A stretch of DNA of 54,981 nt from Candidatus Staskawiczbacteria bacterium (GTDB lineage Bacteria > Patescibacteria > Paceibacteria > Paceibacterales > Staskawiczbacteraceae): NCBI GenBank assembly GCA_903835075.1, contig CAILLM010000006.1, positions 1 to 54,981 of the forward strand. Reading direction: 5' to 3'. Below are positions 22,003-30,474 of the stretch, in pieces; the first letter of the stretch is position 1, and each line of letters starts with the position of its first letter. The notes below the pieces were generated by a model. It saw nothing but the letters and a program-made list of their open reading frames with translations. It had not been told where the DNA came from and did no database searches. Position numbers and translations under genes: made by a program.

Positions 22003-23229
22003 TTACGGGATGAAGTTTTTAAGCCACCTTTTAAGTTTGGCCCACCACCCCTGGATTGGGTTTATCATACCCCCATTTCCGTCTGGGTCAACCCCCTCCA
22101 AAACCAAACCAACTACTGTGGCCAACGCAGGATCATCTTGCAAACCAATTATGCCCTGTGGTTTTCCTATTTCACAAGATAATTTTAAAACTTCTTTTGT
22201 AAGTTCTTTTATTTTAGGAATTTTTGCACCACCACCAGTTATAACAATTCCTCCAGGCAAAGCACCTTGTCTATTAATTTTTTTCAATTCTTTTTGGACT
22301 AAATCCAAAATTTCTGAAACCCTTGGCTCAATAATATCCACCAAATTCTTTTTTGTAAAGTTAAGTGATTCTGAATTTTCAAAAATTTCTATTTTTCTTT
22401 TTGTTTGGTCTTTCTTATCTTTTTCAATTTTAGCAAACATGCATGCGCCATATTGTTTTTTAATTGACTCAGCAATTGGAACTTCTGTTTTAAGACCAAT
22501 AGCAATATCATTTGTAATATTTGCCGATCCAATTGGGAAAATTGCCAAATGAATTAAATCTCCCTCTTCAAAAACCGCCAAAGAAGTTGTGGCTGAGCCA
22601 ACATCAATCAAAGCAACCCCCAATTCTTTTTGTTGCGGAGTCAAAACAGCATTTGCCGCAGCTAGTGGCGAAGGAATCACATCTCTAATTTGTAATTTAG
22701 AACCCAAAACCGCTTGAGTTAAATTTGTAAAATATGGCTGAAAATAACAAAGTAACAACACTTTTGCCTCCAGCCTAACACCAGTTAAATTTTCAGGTTG
22801 CTTTATACCTCTTTGGTCATCAATAATAAATTCTTTAGGAATAACATCAAGTATCTCATCATTTTTAGAAGAAATATTTATTGCTCTAGTTGCCTGTAAA
22901 ACCCTATCAACATCTTCTTTAGAAATTCTTTGGTCTGCCCTTGAAACAGAAATTATGCCGTCTGAAGGAGTAACATACAAATGACTGCCTCCAATATTCA
23001 CATAAACAGAATCAATTCTTCTGTTACAATCTTTCTCAATCCCAGACATTATCATTTGTATATTTTTCACGGTTTCTTCAGCAGAAACAACTGCACCTTT
23101 TCTAAGTCCAAAAGAAGGAATTTCCGCATAAGACAAAACTTCCCAGTCATTTCCTTTTTTCTGAGCCACAAGCGCCTTAATGCTATGTGTCCCAATATCT
23201 AAACCAGTAATAATATTATTACGCGCCAT
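22003..23229 (-). CDS. ftsA: Cell-division actin-like protein FtsA
   Basis: FtsA is the actin-like membrane tether of the FtsZ ring. The 408-residue protein shows the N-terminal phosphate loop GLDIGTHSIKALV, the SHS2-type 1C region, the second phosphate loop ALIDVGSATTSLAVF and the adenosine motif GIVITGGGAKIPKI. It ends with a short Gly/Asn linker and a basic amphipathic helix (WWAKLKRWLKNFIP), the expected membrane-targeting sequence. Because the neighbouring FtsZ lacks the usual FtsA-binding tail, how the two contact each other is open. It starts 7 nt after ybeY. Confidence 0.95.
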   Translation of the reverse strand: MARNNIITGLDIGTHSIKALVAQKKGNDWEVLSYAEIPSFGLRKGAVVSAEETVKNIQMIMSGIEKDCNRRIDSVYVNIGGSHLYVTPSDGIISVSRADQRISKEDVDRVLQATRAINISSKNDEILDVIPKEFIIDDQRGIKQPENLTGVRLEAKVLLLCYFQPYFTNLTQAVLGSKLQIRDVIPSPLAAANAVLTPQQKELGVALIDVGSATTSLAVFEEGDLIHLAIFPIGSANITNDIAIGLKTEVPIAESIKKQYGACMFAKIEKDKKDQTKRKIEIFENSESLNFTKKNLVDIIEPRVSEILDLVQKELKKINRQGALPGGIVITGGGAKIPKIKELTKEVLKLSCEIGKPQGIIGLQDDPALATVVGLVLEGVDPDGNGGMINPIQGWWAKLKRWLKNFIP

Positions 23230-23236
23230 AATTATT

Positions 23237-23662
23237 TTATTTTACTATAGATAAATATTTTTCTTGCTTTTCATCCATTATTTTTTCCTCTTTTCTGGAT
23301 TTTTCATGGTCATATCCACACAAATGCAATATTCCATGAACAAAAACTTTCAACATTTCTTTTTCAAATGCAACTCCATACTTCTTGGCATTTTCTCTAA
23401 CAACTTCTGGACAAATTACAATTTCGCCAAAAATATTTTCGTCATTTAACTCAAATGAAAGAACGTCTGTTGCTTTGTCCTTTTTACGAAACTGTTTATT
23501 TAGTTTCCTTATCTCTTCTTTATTAACAAAAGCCAAAGATAATATTTCTGTTTCTCTATTTTCGCCTTTTAATACAATTTTTGCAACTGTGGAAAAAACC
23601 TTTTTATCCACAGTTCCAAATAACACAGTTTTTTCTGTTAGATTACTTATCTCAATTTTCAT
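23237..23662 (-). CDS. ybeY: Endoribonuclease YbeY (16S rRNA maturation)
   Basis: YbeY is a zinc-dependent endoribonuclease involved in 16S rRNA 3' maturation and ribosome quality control. The zinc triad HGILHLCGYDH (H-x3-H-x5-H pattern) lies near residues 109-119. LNKQFRKKDKATDVLSFEL is the other family signature. The length, 141 residues, is close to the norm. It follows the membrane-anchored hypothetical by 2 nt and leads into ftsA, so maturation and division genes probably share a transcript. Confidence 0.93.
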   Translation of the reverse strand: MKIEISNLTEKTVLFGTVDKKVFSTVAKIVLKGENRETEILSLAFVNKEEIRKLNKQFRKKDKATDVLSFELNDENIFGEIVICPEVVRENAKKYGVAFEKEMLKVFVHGILHLCGYDHEKSRKEEKIMDEKQEKYLSIVK

Positions 23663-23664
23663 AA

Positions 23665-24192
23665 TTATCTTATAACTTTAAAACTAGAAAGAATTTGATT
23701 AAACATTGTTTGATAGTTTTCAGCTAATTCCTTTTCTTTAGTTTTATCTTTCAAAGGTATGTAATTATGTTCTGTTATTACGTATTTAAAATTATTATAG
23801 AAAAAAACTAGCTTATTTCTAACTTTAGTATAATTTTCTGGTACGCAATAGACTAAAACTTCAAAAACAACACCTTCATTATCTTTTTGATTTCCAAATT
23901 TAAATGCTCCCACTTCATACACCGCATTTTTATTTAATTTATCGTTCTTACAATTTTTTAAAATTTCAGCAATACTATTTTCCGAATAATTTGTATTTTC
24001 TTGTGCATGCCAACCGCTAGGAGTTTGCAATTCAAACCCGTAATATTTATTTTCTATAATATAATTATTTGGCTTAGCAAAAACCTTATATGCAAAAAAT
24101 CCACCAATTAACAAAACCAGCAGAATAACAATTCCTACAATATATATTTGAGGTATTTTTTTCTCTCGGCCCGAGGATTTTCTTTTTGCCAT
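23665..24192 (-). CDS. Membrane-anchored protein of unknown function (PsbP-like fold suspected)
   Basis: This 175-residue protein has a basic N-terminus (MAKRKSSGREKK), one membrane helix (about residues 15-35) and an outside domain. The domain begins NKYYGFELQTPSGW, a pattern seen in PsbP/Mog1-like small alpha-beta domains of bacterial lipoproteins, and ends with a helix ending SSFKVIR. I do not recognise a specific family. It is the first gene of the run to ybeY, ftsA and ftsZ. Confidence 0.65.
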   Translation of the reverse strand: MAKRKSSGREKKIPQIYIVGIVILLVLLIGGFFAYKVFAKPNNYIIENKYYGFELQTPSGWHAQENTNYSENSIAEILKNCKNDKLNKNAVYEVGAFKFGNQKDNEGVVFEVLVYCVPENYTKVRNKLVFFYNNFKYVITEHNYIPLKDKTKEKELAENYQTMFNQILSSFKVIR

Positions 24193-24223
24193 TATTATAT
24201 TTTACACCATTTTCAAATAAAAC

Positions 24224-24244
24224 AAAAACCGCCTTACGGCGGTT
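24224..24244 (-). terminator. Terminator of rpsU-yqeY
   Basis: AACCGCC/GGCGGTT forms a 7-bp stem with a 4-nt loop followed by five T on the minus strand, directly after the yqeY stop. Confidence 0.85.
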
Positions 24245-24248
24245 CAAT

Positions 24249-24746
24249 TTATTTCGCTAATAGTTCTTTTACAATCTTTGACACTTCTCCACCATCAGCT
24301 CTGCCTTTTACTTTTGGTGCCAAGTCTGCCATTATTTTTCCCATTTCTTTCATTTCAGTAGCTCCTGTTTTTTTAATTGATTCAACCACCAATTCTCTTA
24401 AAGCTTCTGGGCTTAATTGCTCTGGCAAGTATTTTATTAAAATGTCTATTTCTTCTTGTTCCTTTTTAGCTAATTCTGGTCTGTTGCCTTGCTGGTATAA
24501 AACAATGGCATCTTTTCTTTTTTTAATTTCCACAGAAACAACTTCCAAAATTTGCTCATCTGTTAATTCCGATTCTTTTGCTAATTTGTCTTCTACAAAA
24601 TCGGGGTGTTCTTTAGAAATTTTATACCTAGCTTCTTTTTCTTTTGTGGTAACAGAAGCCAACAACATACGCAAAGTTCCAACCAAAACTTGGTTTCCTG
24701 CTTTCATGGCTTCATTAACAGAATTTTGTATTTGCTGTTTTAGCAT
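24249..24746 (-). CDS. GatB/YqeY domain protein
   Basis: This 165-residue helical protein of the YqeY family resembles the tail domain of the GatB amidotransferase subunit. The recognisable run is LRMLLASVTTKEKEAR, then KRKDAIVLYQQGNRPELAKKEQEEI and ending PKVKGRADGGEVSKIVKELL. The biochemical role is not settled, and tRNA-related action is assumed from the GatB relationship. As in many bacteria it follows rpsU directly, here with its start codon touching the rpsU stop, and a strong terminator closes the pair. Confidence 0.9.
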   Translation of the reverse strand: MLKQQIQNSVNEAMKAGNQVLVGTLRMLLASVTTKEKEARYKISKEHPDFVEDKLAKESELTDEQILEVVSVEIKKRKDAIVLYQQGNRPELAKKEQEEIDILIKYLPEQLSPEALRELVVESIKKTGATEMKEMGKIMADLAPKVKGRADGGEVSKIVKELLAK

Positions 24747-24965
24747 TTACTTAGGCTTTGCTAATTTGTCGGCTTTAACTTTCTCTGCTCTCAACTCAAT
24801 TCTTCTCAAAGCAGATCTCTTTTTAACCAAAGCAGACTTTGCTCTTTTATGAAATCTTTTCTTTCTGATTTCAAGCAAAACACCTGATTGTCTTACTGTT
24901 TTTGTAAAACGGTGTACCAAGTTTTGTGATGTTTCTTTTTGATTTTTTGTTACTTGTACTGGCAT
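24747..24965 (-). CDS. rpsU: Small ribosomal subunit protein bS21
   Basis: bS21 sits on the platform of the 30S subunit near the anti-Shine-Dalgarno end of 16S rRNA. The 72-residue sequence has the family core LVHRFTKTVRQSGVLLEIRK followed by a Lys/Arg-rich tail (KRFHKRAKSALVKKRSALRRIE). The arrangement rpsU-yqeY is conserved in many bacteria. No Shine-Dalgarno sequence precedes the ATG. Confidence 0.92.
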   Translation of the reverse strand: MPVQVTKNQKETSQNLVHRFTKTVRQSGVLLEIRKKRFHKRAKSALVKKRSALRRIELRAEKVKADKLAKPK

Positions 24966-24994
24966 AGTAATAATTTTTAATTTCTAATTTTTAA

Positions 24995-26281
24995 TTAAAC
25001 TTTTTTTATTTTTTCTTTCATTTCACTTACGACCTTGTTGAGCTTAATTTCTGTTTGCGTTCCAGTATCCATGTCTCGTAAAACAATGAAGTCCTCTAAC
25101 GCTTCCTTTTGTCCAAAAATTAAAACCCATTTTATTTTCATTTTATTGGCTGCTCTTAATTGAGCTTTCAAAGAATCTTTTGAAAATGATTCTGCCACAG
25201 GAATTTTAGCATCTCTAAATTCCTCAAACAACTTCATTCCTTTTCTTTTTGCCAATTTACCCAATTGTGCTAAAAATATTTTTGGCTCATCAGTCTTAGG
25301 GCCTGTTTTCATTTCCCTGCTTTTCATCAAAGTCACAATGCGTTCCATGCCTGCTGCTGCTCCACAACCAGGAGTATCTCTTCCACCAAACGCTTTTGAA
25401 AGATTATCATATCTTCCACCGCCCGTCAATGTGCCCAAGGCTTTGCCATCTTCCGATGTCTCAACAATTTCAAAAACAGTTTTTGTATAATAATCTAGCC
25501 CACGCACCAAATATGGATTTAATGTGTATGGCAATTCAAACTCATCCAAAAATTCCAAAACTTGCTTAAAGTGTGCATGACATTTTTCACACAAGTGATC
25601 TATTATTTGCGGAGCACCTGCTTTTACTCTTTGGCACTTCTCTTCTTTACAATCTAAAATTCTCAAAGGATTATCTTTCAATCTTCTTTGGCAATCTGTG
25701 CACAAAGATGATTTGCGAGATTTAAAATAACTTGTTAAAATTTTCTTAAAATATGGTCTGCATTCAGAATCTCCAATAGAATTAACTTCGATTGTTAGGT
25801 GTTTAAACCCCAATTCTTTCAACACGTCATAGCTCATTTGTATTATTTGGCTATCAATTGCAGGATTAGCATCTCCAATAGCTTCAAATCCAAATTGGTG
25901 AAATTGTCTAAATCTTCCTGCTTGCGGTCTTTCATATCTAAAAAATGGTCCTTGGTACCAAAGTTTTACAGGTTGTGGCAAGTTGTGCATTCCATGCTCT
26001 AAATAACTTCTCATCACAGGAGCTGTCCCTTCTGGTCTCAAACAAACCAAATCATTTCCTTTTGTTCTAAAAGAATACATTTCTTTTCCAACAATATCCG
26101 TGTCATCTCCAATGGCTTTTTGAAAAACTTCAGCAAACTCCAAAATAGGTGTTTCTATTTTATCAAAACTATAATACCCTGCCACAGACTCTACAACCTT
26201 ATTTATTCTTTTAAAATAAATCTGGTCTTCAGGCAAGACATCGTGCATTCCAGTTAAAGTTTGATATTTTATTTTTGACAT
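24995..26281 (-). CDS. hisS: Histidyl-tRNA synthetase
   Basis: This is a class II synthetase charging tRNA-His. The 428 residues include motif 1 (PILEFAEVF), motif 2 (GPFFRYERPQAGRFRQFHQFG), the histidine-specific motifs LVRGLDYYTKTVFEI and the C-terminal GGRYD...GFG-type loop (LTGGGRYDNLSKAFGG), then the anticodon-binding alpha/beta domain. A Cys-rich insertion (CTDCQRRL...CEKCHAHF) lies in the middle and may bind zinc. It is preceded by lepB on the same strand with a 24-nt gap. Confidence 0.97.
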   Translation of the reverse strand: MSKIKYQTLTGMHDVLPEDQIYFKRINKVVESVAGYYSFDKIETPILEFAEVFQKAIGDDTDIVGKEMYSFRTKGNDLVCLRPEGTAPVMRSYLEHGMHNLPQPVKLWYQGPFFRYERPQAGRFRQFHQFGFEAIGDANPAIDSQIIQMSYDVLKELGFKHLTIEVNSIGDSECRPYFKKILTSYFKSRKSSLCTDCQRRLKDNPLRILDCKEEKCQRVKAGAPQIIDHLCEKCHAHFKQVLEFLDEFELPYTLNPYLVRGLDYYTKTVFEIVETSEDGKALGTLTGGGRYDNLSKAFGGRDTPGCGAAAGMERIVTLMKSREMKTGPKTDEPKIFLAQLGKLAKRKGMKLFEEFRDAKIPVAESFSKDSLKAQLRAANKMKIKWVLIFGQKEALEDFIVLRDMDTGTQTEIKLNKVVSEMKEKIKKV

Positions 26282-26305
26282 TTATTTTTTATTTTTATTT
26301 TTAAA

Positions 26306-26959
26306 TTAATAACTAGGTCTAACAATTTCTGTCATAGAGGTTATAGGTAAAATCCTCAAAGCAGCCTTCCCAATTATATATTTTACAGGTACTGCTCCCC
26401 AAAATCTTGAATCATATGAATTTAATCTATTATCCCCCAAAACAAAATATTCATTTGGTTTTACAATAATTTGTTTATCTAATAGTGAGGGAACATAATT
26501 GTTTGATAAATTATACCCATATGTTTTTACATCACTTGGTATATATTTTTCATCAAGCACAACTTTCTTGCCATTTTCTGTTATTTCTACTTTACCCCCC
26601 ACAATATCAATTGTATCTCCAGGCACTCCAATAACTCTTTTAATAAATCTTTCTCCTTTATACCCAGGTATAAAACTAGCATCAAACACCACCACATCCC
26701 CTCTTTGCGGGGTAGAAAGTCTGTAAGAAATTTCATCAACAATTAAATAATTTCCATTTTGAAAATTAGGCATCATTGAACTCCCACTCACAATAAATGG
26801 TTGAAATAGAAAATAACGTATTGGAAGAACAATAATAAAAGCTATAACAGCTATTTTAAGAAGCTCAAATGCAGTTGACCAAAATTTCCCAGCAGGCTTT
26901 TTGCCTGTCTGAGGACTTTCTAGCTTTATTTCCTCACTTCCCATATTGTTTTCTTCCAT
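26306..26959 (-). CDS. lepB: Signal peptidase I
   Basis: LepB removes signal peptides from exported proteins at the outer face of the membrane. The 217-residue protein has one N-terminal transmembrane segment (about residues 33-51), the nucleophile Ser in SGSSMMPNF (about 61), the general-base Lys in FIKRVIGVPGD (about 107) and box E GDNRLNSYDSRFWG. It is divergent from pth and shares a -35 hexamer with it (see 26994-27044). Confidence 0.95.
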   Translation of the reverse strand: MEENNMGSEEIKLESPQTGKKPAGKFWSTAFELLKIAVIAFIIVLPIRYFLFQPFIVSGSSMMPNFQNGNYLIVDEISYRLSTPQRGDVVVFDASFIPGYKGERFIKRVIGVPGDTIDIVGGKVEITENGKKVVLDEKYIPSDVKTYGYNLSNNYVPSLLDKQIIVKPNEYFVLGDNRLNSYDSRFWGAVPVKYIIGKAALRILPITSMTEIVRPSY

Positions 26960-26993
26960 CTAATATAGCTTAAATTGACTGATTAATACGCTT

Positions 26994-27044
26994 ATAGTAT
27001 CATATTTTCCAGGTAATTGCAAGTACCACAAAAAGTGCTATAAT
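26994..27044. promoter_or_regulatory. Divergent lepB/pth promoters sharing one -35 hexamer
   Basis: TTGCAA at 27017-27022 is its own reverse complement. On the plus strand it is followed by 16 nt and TATAAT (27039-27044), facing pth. On the minus strand it is followed by 17 nt and TACTAT (26999-26994), facing lepB. Both would be good sigma70 promoters but could not be occupied at once. Confidence 0.6.
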
Positions 27045-27063
27045 TATCCAAATAATACAAAAC

Positions 27064-27609
27064 ATGACAATAATAATTGGCTTGGGCAACCCAGGCGAAC
27101 AATACAAAAACACTCGCCATAACGTTGGTTTTATGGCAATTGACCAATTTGCCAATGAAAACAACTTCCCCACTTTTATTTTGCAAAAAAAGGCGAAAGC
27201 ACTTGTTTCTGAGCAAAATGATGTTATTTTAATAAAACCCCAGACATTTATGAATGATTCTGGCAAATCTGTACGAGAAATAACAAAAAACAAGCCCGCC
27301 GACAGTTTGGTTGTAATTCATGACGATATTGATTTACCCTTAGGAAAAATAAAAATAGTCAAAGAAAGGGGTTCGGCCGGCCACAGAGGAGTGGAATCCA
27401 TTATTCAAAGCATTGGCAACGATGGCTTGATTAGGGTTAGAATTGGGATTGCTTCTGACCAAAAAATTGAAGCCATGAAAGTAGTTTTAAAAAACTTTTC
27501 ACCAGACGAGCAACCAATTATTGACCAAGTAATTAAAAAAACCGCCGTGGCACTTAATTCTTTGATAAATGAAGGGTTAGACAAAACCATGAATGAATAT
27601 AATAAATAA
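27064..27609 (+). CDS. pth: Peptidyl-tRNA hydrolase
   Basis: Pth releases peptides from tRNAs dropped off the ribosome. The 181-residue protein has the family signatures IIGLGNPGEQYKNTRHNVGF (catalytic His in RHNVG), LIKPQTFMNDSGKSV, VIHDDIDLPLGKIK and GSAGHRGVESI. Its length is normal. The promoter is at 27017-27044, and a terminator immediately follows the stop. Confidence 0.96.
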   Translation: MTIIIGLGNPGEQYKNTRHNVGFMAIDQFANENNFPTFILQKKAKALVSEQNDVILIKPQTFMNDSGKSVREITKNKPADSLVVIHDDIDLPLGKIKIVKERGSAGHRGVESIIQSIGNDGLIRVRIGIASDQKIEAMKVVLKNFSPDEQPIIDQVIKKTAVALNSLINEGLDKTMNEYNK

Positions 27610-27616
27610 AATTTAA

Positions 27617-27652
27617 CAAAAAAATCCATTCTGTTTAATGAGTGGATTTTTT
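27617..27652. terminator. Bidirectional terminator between pth and the SGNH gene
   Basis: AAAATCCA/TGGATTTT extended by inner pairs gives about an 11-bp stem with an 8-nt loop and A/T runs on both sides, serving both convergent genes. Confidence 0.85.
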
Positions 27653-27659
27653 ATTTATT

Positions 27660-30350
27660 CTATTTCTGTAACTGACCAATCTGTAAAGTTAAAAGTCGTA
27701 TTACTTCTGTTAACAAAGAAATAATTTGTTGTTTAAGTTGGGCAATAAGTTGTGTTTTTTGTTGCGAAGGATCTATATTTGGATTATCGGTTTGTGGAAT
27801 TTCTACTACATCTATGGGCGTTAGAGTAAAGTTTGCTAAAATTGTATGAGGTTGGGTGACGTTAGTAAATGTATATGTTGATTTAGCTCCAATTGAAACA
27901 TTATCAATTAATACATCTGATATTTGGTAACCTGTATTTGGCGTTATGCTAAATGTATAGTTACCTCCTTGCGCAATACTTTGACTACCGGGGCTTATTG
28001 AGCCATTTGGAGTTACATAAACTGAAATAGAATAAGACATGGATCCTCCACTGGCCGCCCTTGTTGCCGTAATTGTATATGTATTTGTAGTCGAGCCATC
28101 TTGAGCTGTAACTACTGTAGTGAGTGTGTTGCTTCCAATATTTAATGTAATTGATCCAGGAGCGTTCCCAGAAGTTACTGGGGTTCCATTTACTGTAATT
28201 GTAGCATTGGCTTGGTTGGCTGTTGGGGTAACAGTTAAGTTAGTAACTCCGTTGGCAACGCTGGCAGTATATGAAGTTGTTCCCGAAGAAAATGTTGGAC
28301 TAAGGGAGCCTTGAGAAATTTCGAGGTTGGAGAGCGTGGCGTCGGTACTAGAAACAACATATGTCATTGAACTTGAATCTGTCCAACCTTGTCCATTTGT
28401 AAAAGTCAAAGTTTTTGTTCCTGCTGTGGCTGGTATGTATGTGAATGTAAAACTGGTTGCACCGTTTGCTGGAGTGACAGTTACCGTGCTAACTCCGGGG
28501 CTACCAACGCTTGGCGTAAATGTTCCACCGTTACTTCCATCGCTTAATGTTACAGTTTCGTCGCCGGTGAAAGTTGAGCCAGAAGCAATTGTTACGGTAA
28601 AATTAGTAGAGGCTTGCCCCTGACTGCCCGTGGTAGAGCCGGCTATAGTGTAACCAGTGGTCGAGGCGTAAGGAATTTCTCGATTAGCAATTTTAGCATA
28701 ACCCTGTGCGGTAGGATGTGGTTCTGCCTGATCATCGGTTGTGTTAATCCAATTATCAGTAGAAATATATTGAATAGCTGTGTCAGTGGGATTACTTGCC
28801 TTGTATGCAGCAACCGCTGTTTGCATAGCAGTATTATAATTTACACGATTAACGTTACTACGAGGGAAAATACCTTCAAGATATATCGGCTTTCCAGCTC
28901 CAATTTGTGTACGGATATTACCAATCATTGTATAATAGTCTCCCGTAAAAGTGCCAGCCTGACCAACTGATCCAATAGTAGTTACTCCGAGGTCATTGGT
29001 TCCATATCGCACCCATACACGAGATGATGTAGCAGGTATATTACTTGCATGATCTCTGCCATAGATACTCATTGTCGTCCCACCCACTGCAACCCTTCGT
29101 GCGACACTACCGATATTATTAGTAACGATATATGAATCTCCTTGCCGGTCATCAGTTATTATCCAATCCGCGCTAATTGAATCACCATAAAAAGTTTCTA
29201 TATTTGGCGATACCTTAGCTACCGCAGATAAGCTTCCTGTATCTATTTCAAAATACGATACATTGGTACTACCAAAGATTGGCATAACCCAATACTGATG
29301 TGAATGTGTTGTATCAAGGCCACTGGCCAATACTGTACGGGTTAGATTTGTTGCAGTACTAATTGTCGCTGTAGTGGCTATTTGTACCCCATCTTGATAA
29401 ACAGCATAAGTTATAGCAGAATAATCCCAAATGGCAACAAAAGATGTGTTTGATGTAAATCTAAACGATTGCCCTCCTTGAAAAGAATAATAAACGCCCG
29501 AACGTGGTATTGTATAAAGAGAAACATAAGACGGATCAGTACTCAAATAATATTGTGTTCCCCATGAGCCAGAAGGAATTGAAAGTGATGGACTAGCTCC
29601 CGCAACAAGGATGCCCGTAGAGCCATCGATACCAATGGAGTTGCTGGCCTTGTATTTATCGTAAACAGTTATATTGTGCAGGGTATCTGTTGACGAAGAC
29701 AATATCGGTTGGATAAAGAAATTTGTATAATTGGCTGGCAATGGAGATAACGCTGCCGTCCAAGTTGTAGTATTGCCATCGACTACAGTAGAACCTAAAT
29801 CAGTTTTAGATGTATAATCAACCATCGCGAACGCCACGTCTGTACCAGTAGCAGAAAAATCGATCCTTCCATTGTAAAAACCATTTGTCCAAAATAAAGT
29901 TCTATTTGCAAAAACACCATTGGGAGCTGAAGTCGAACACGATTCAGAGCACTGAATTGCACTATTAGAAGCTGGAAAAAATGTAACCGTACGACTACTA
30001 TTGTTTGTAACAGAAACACCTGTTTGTCCTGTTGGAGTGTTGCTTGCCCCATCGGTTAGATTACTTCCGCTACTAGTTGCCAAATCAACAGTAACAACCC
30101 TGCCAGATGCAATTGGAAAGTTGAGAACCAACGTCACTGTCGACCCTGTGGCAGTAGCGGTGACCGGATAAACGTTATATTTTGAATTTGGGTCTATGCT
30201 TTTTACAGTAAATCCAGTAATCCCGCTTGACGGAGACAATGAACCGCTTACGCCTCCGATATTCGCAGTAAGCGTTTTTCCATCACTTGCTAAGGTTGCC
30301 GAAGAAACAATTAAACTCGCGGAAGCCCTAGCTGAATTAGTAAATCCCAA
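27660..30350 (-). CDS. Large modular secreted SGNH/GDSL-type hydrolase
   Basis: In order there are N-terminal beta-sandwich repeats (Thr/Ser-rich, residues 10-380), an SGNH hydrolase domain with FYGDSI (about 388), RYGTNDLG (about 449) and EPHPTAQGY (His about 545), an Ig-like module, a cadherin-like beta-sandwich (LSNLEISQGSLSP...), an InlB-B-type repeat (VTPNGSISPGSQSIAQGG) and a C-terminal Leu-rich helix (LLTEVIRLLTLQIGQL). The Asp of the DxxH block is not in its usual place. The listed start is a TTG in the middle of a signal peptide. The same frame continues upstream as FLTKTIALLFCVGFLFLG but has no start codon, and ATGs beyond a GA repeat are out of frame (see 30416-30436). The true start is therefore unresolved. 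Confidence 0.75.
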   Translation of the reverse strand: MGFTNSARASASLIVSSATLASDGKTLTANIGGVSGSLSPSSGITGFTVKSIDPNSKYNVYPVTATATGSTVTLVLNFPIASGRVVTVDLATSSGSNLTDGASNTPTGQTGVSVTNNSSRTVTFFPASNSAIQCSESCSTSAPNGVFANRTLFWTNGFYNGRIDFSATGTDVAFAMVDYTSKTDLGSTVVDGNTTTWTAALSPLPANYTNFFIQPILSSSTDTLHNITVYDKYKASNSIGIDGSTGILVAGASPSLSIPSGSWGTQYYLSTDPSYVSLYTIPRSGVYYSFQGGQSFRFTSNTSFVAIWDYSAITYAVYQDGVQIATTATISTATNLTRTVLASGLDTTHSHQYWVMPIFGSTNVSYFEIDTGSLSAVAKVSPNIETFYGDSISADWIITDDRQGDSYIVTNNIGSVARRVAVGGTTMSIYGRDHASNIPATSSRVWVRYGTNDLGVTTIGSVGQAGTFTGDYYTMIGNIRTQIGAGKPIYLEGIFPRSNVNRVNYNTAMQTAVAAYKASNPTDTAIQYISTDNWINTTDDQAEPHPTAQGYAKIANREIPYASTTGYTIAGSTTGSQGQASTNFTVTIASGSTFTGDETVTLSDGSNGGTFTPSVGSPGVSTVTVTPANGATSFTFTYIPATAGTKTLTFTNGQGWTDSSSMTYVVSSTDATLSNLEISQGSLSPTFSSGTTSYTASVANGVTNLTVTPTANQANATITVNGTPVTSGNAPGSITLNIGSNTLTTVVTAQDGSTTNTYTITATRAASGGSMSYSISVYVTPNGSISPGSQSIAQGGNYTFSITPNTGYQISDVLIDNVSIGAKSTYTFTNVTQPHTILANFTLTPIDVVEIPQTDNPNIDPSQQKTQLIAQLKQQIISLLTEVIRLLTLQIGQLQK

Positions 30351-30415
30351 AAATAAAAAACCAACGCAAAATAAAAGTGCGATGGTTTTGGTTAAAAATT
30401 TCGGGGAATTATTTG

Positions 30416-30436
30416 CTCTCTCTCTCTCTCTCTCTC
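30416..30436. repeat. GA/CT microsatellite in the 5' region of the SGNH gene
   Basis: This is a run of 21 nt of alternating C/T (GA on the coding strand). Upstream ATGs at 30463 and 30468 (minus strand) lie in the other two frames. Loss of one GA unit would join the 30463 ATG to the signal peptide frame, and gain of one unit would join the 30468 ATG. Confidence 0.85.
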
Positions 30437-30474
30437 GGGTTTCGTTTTGATGACTTGAAACATATCATTTTTTA

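Noticed and set aside
27042..27293. Antisense frames over pth (26992-27293, minus strand)
   Set aside because: The plus-strand pth is unambiguous and the antisense products lack motifs. They overlap the divergent promoter as well.
28120..28970. Chain of plus-strand open frames opposite the SGNH protein
   Set aside because: They are the antisense of Thr/Ser/Val-rich beta repeats and have low-complexity, hydrophobic translations without motifs or start signals.
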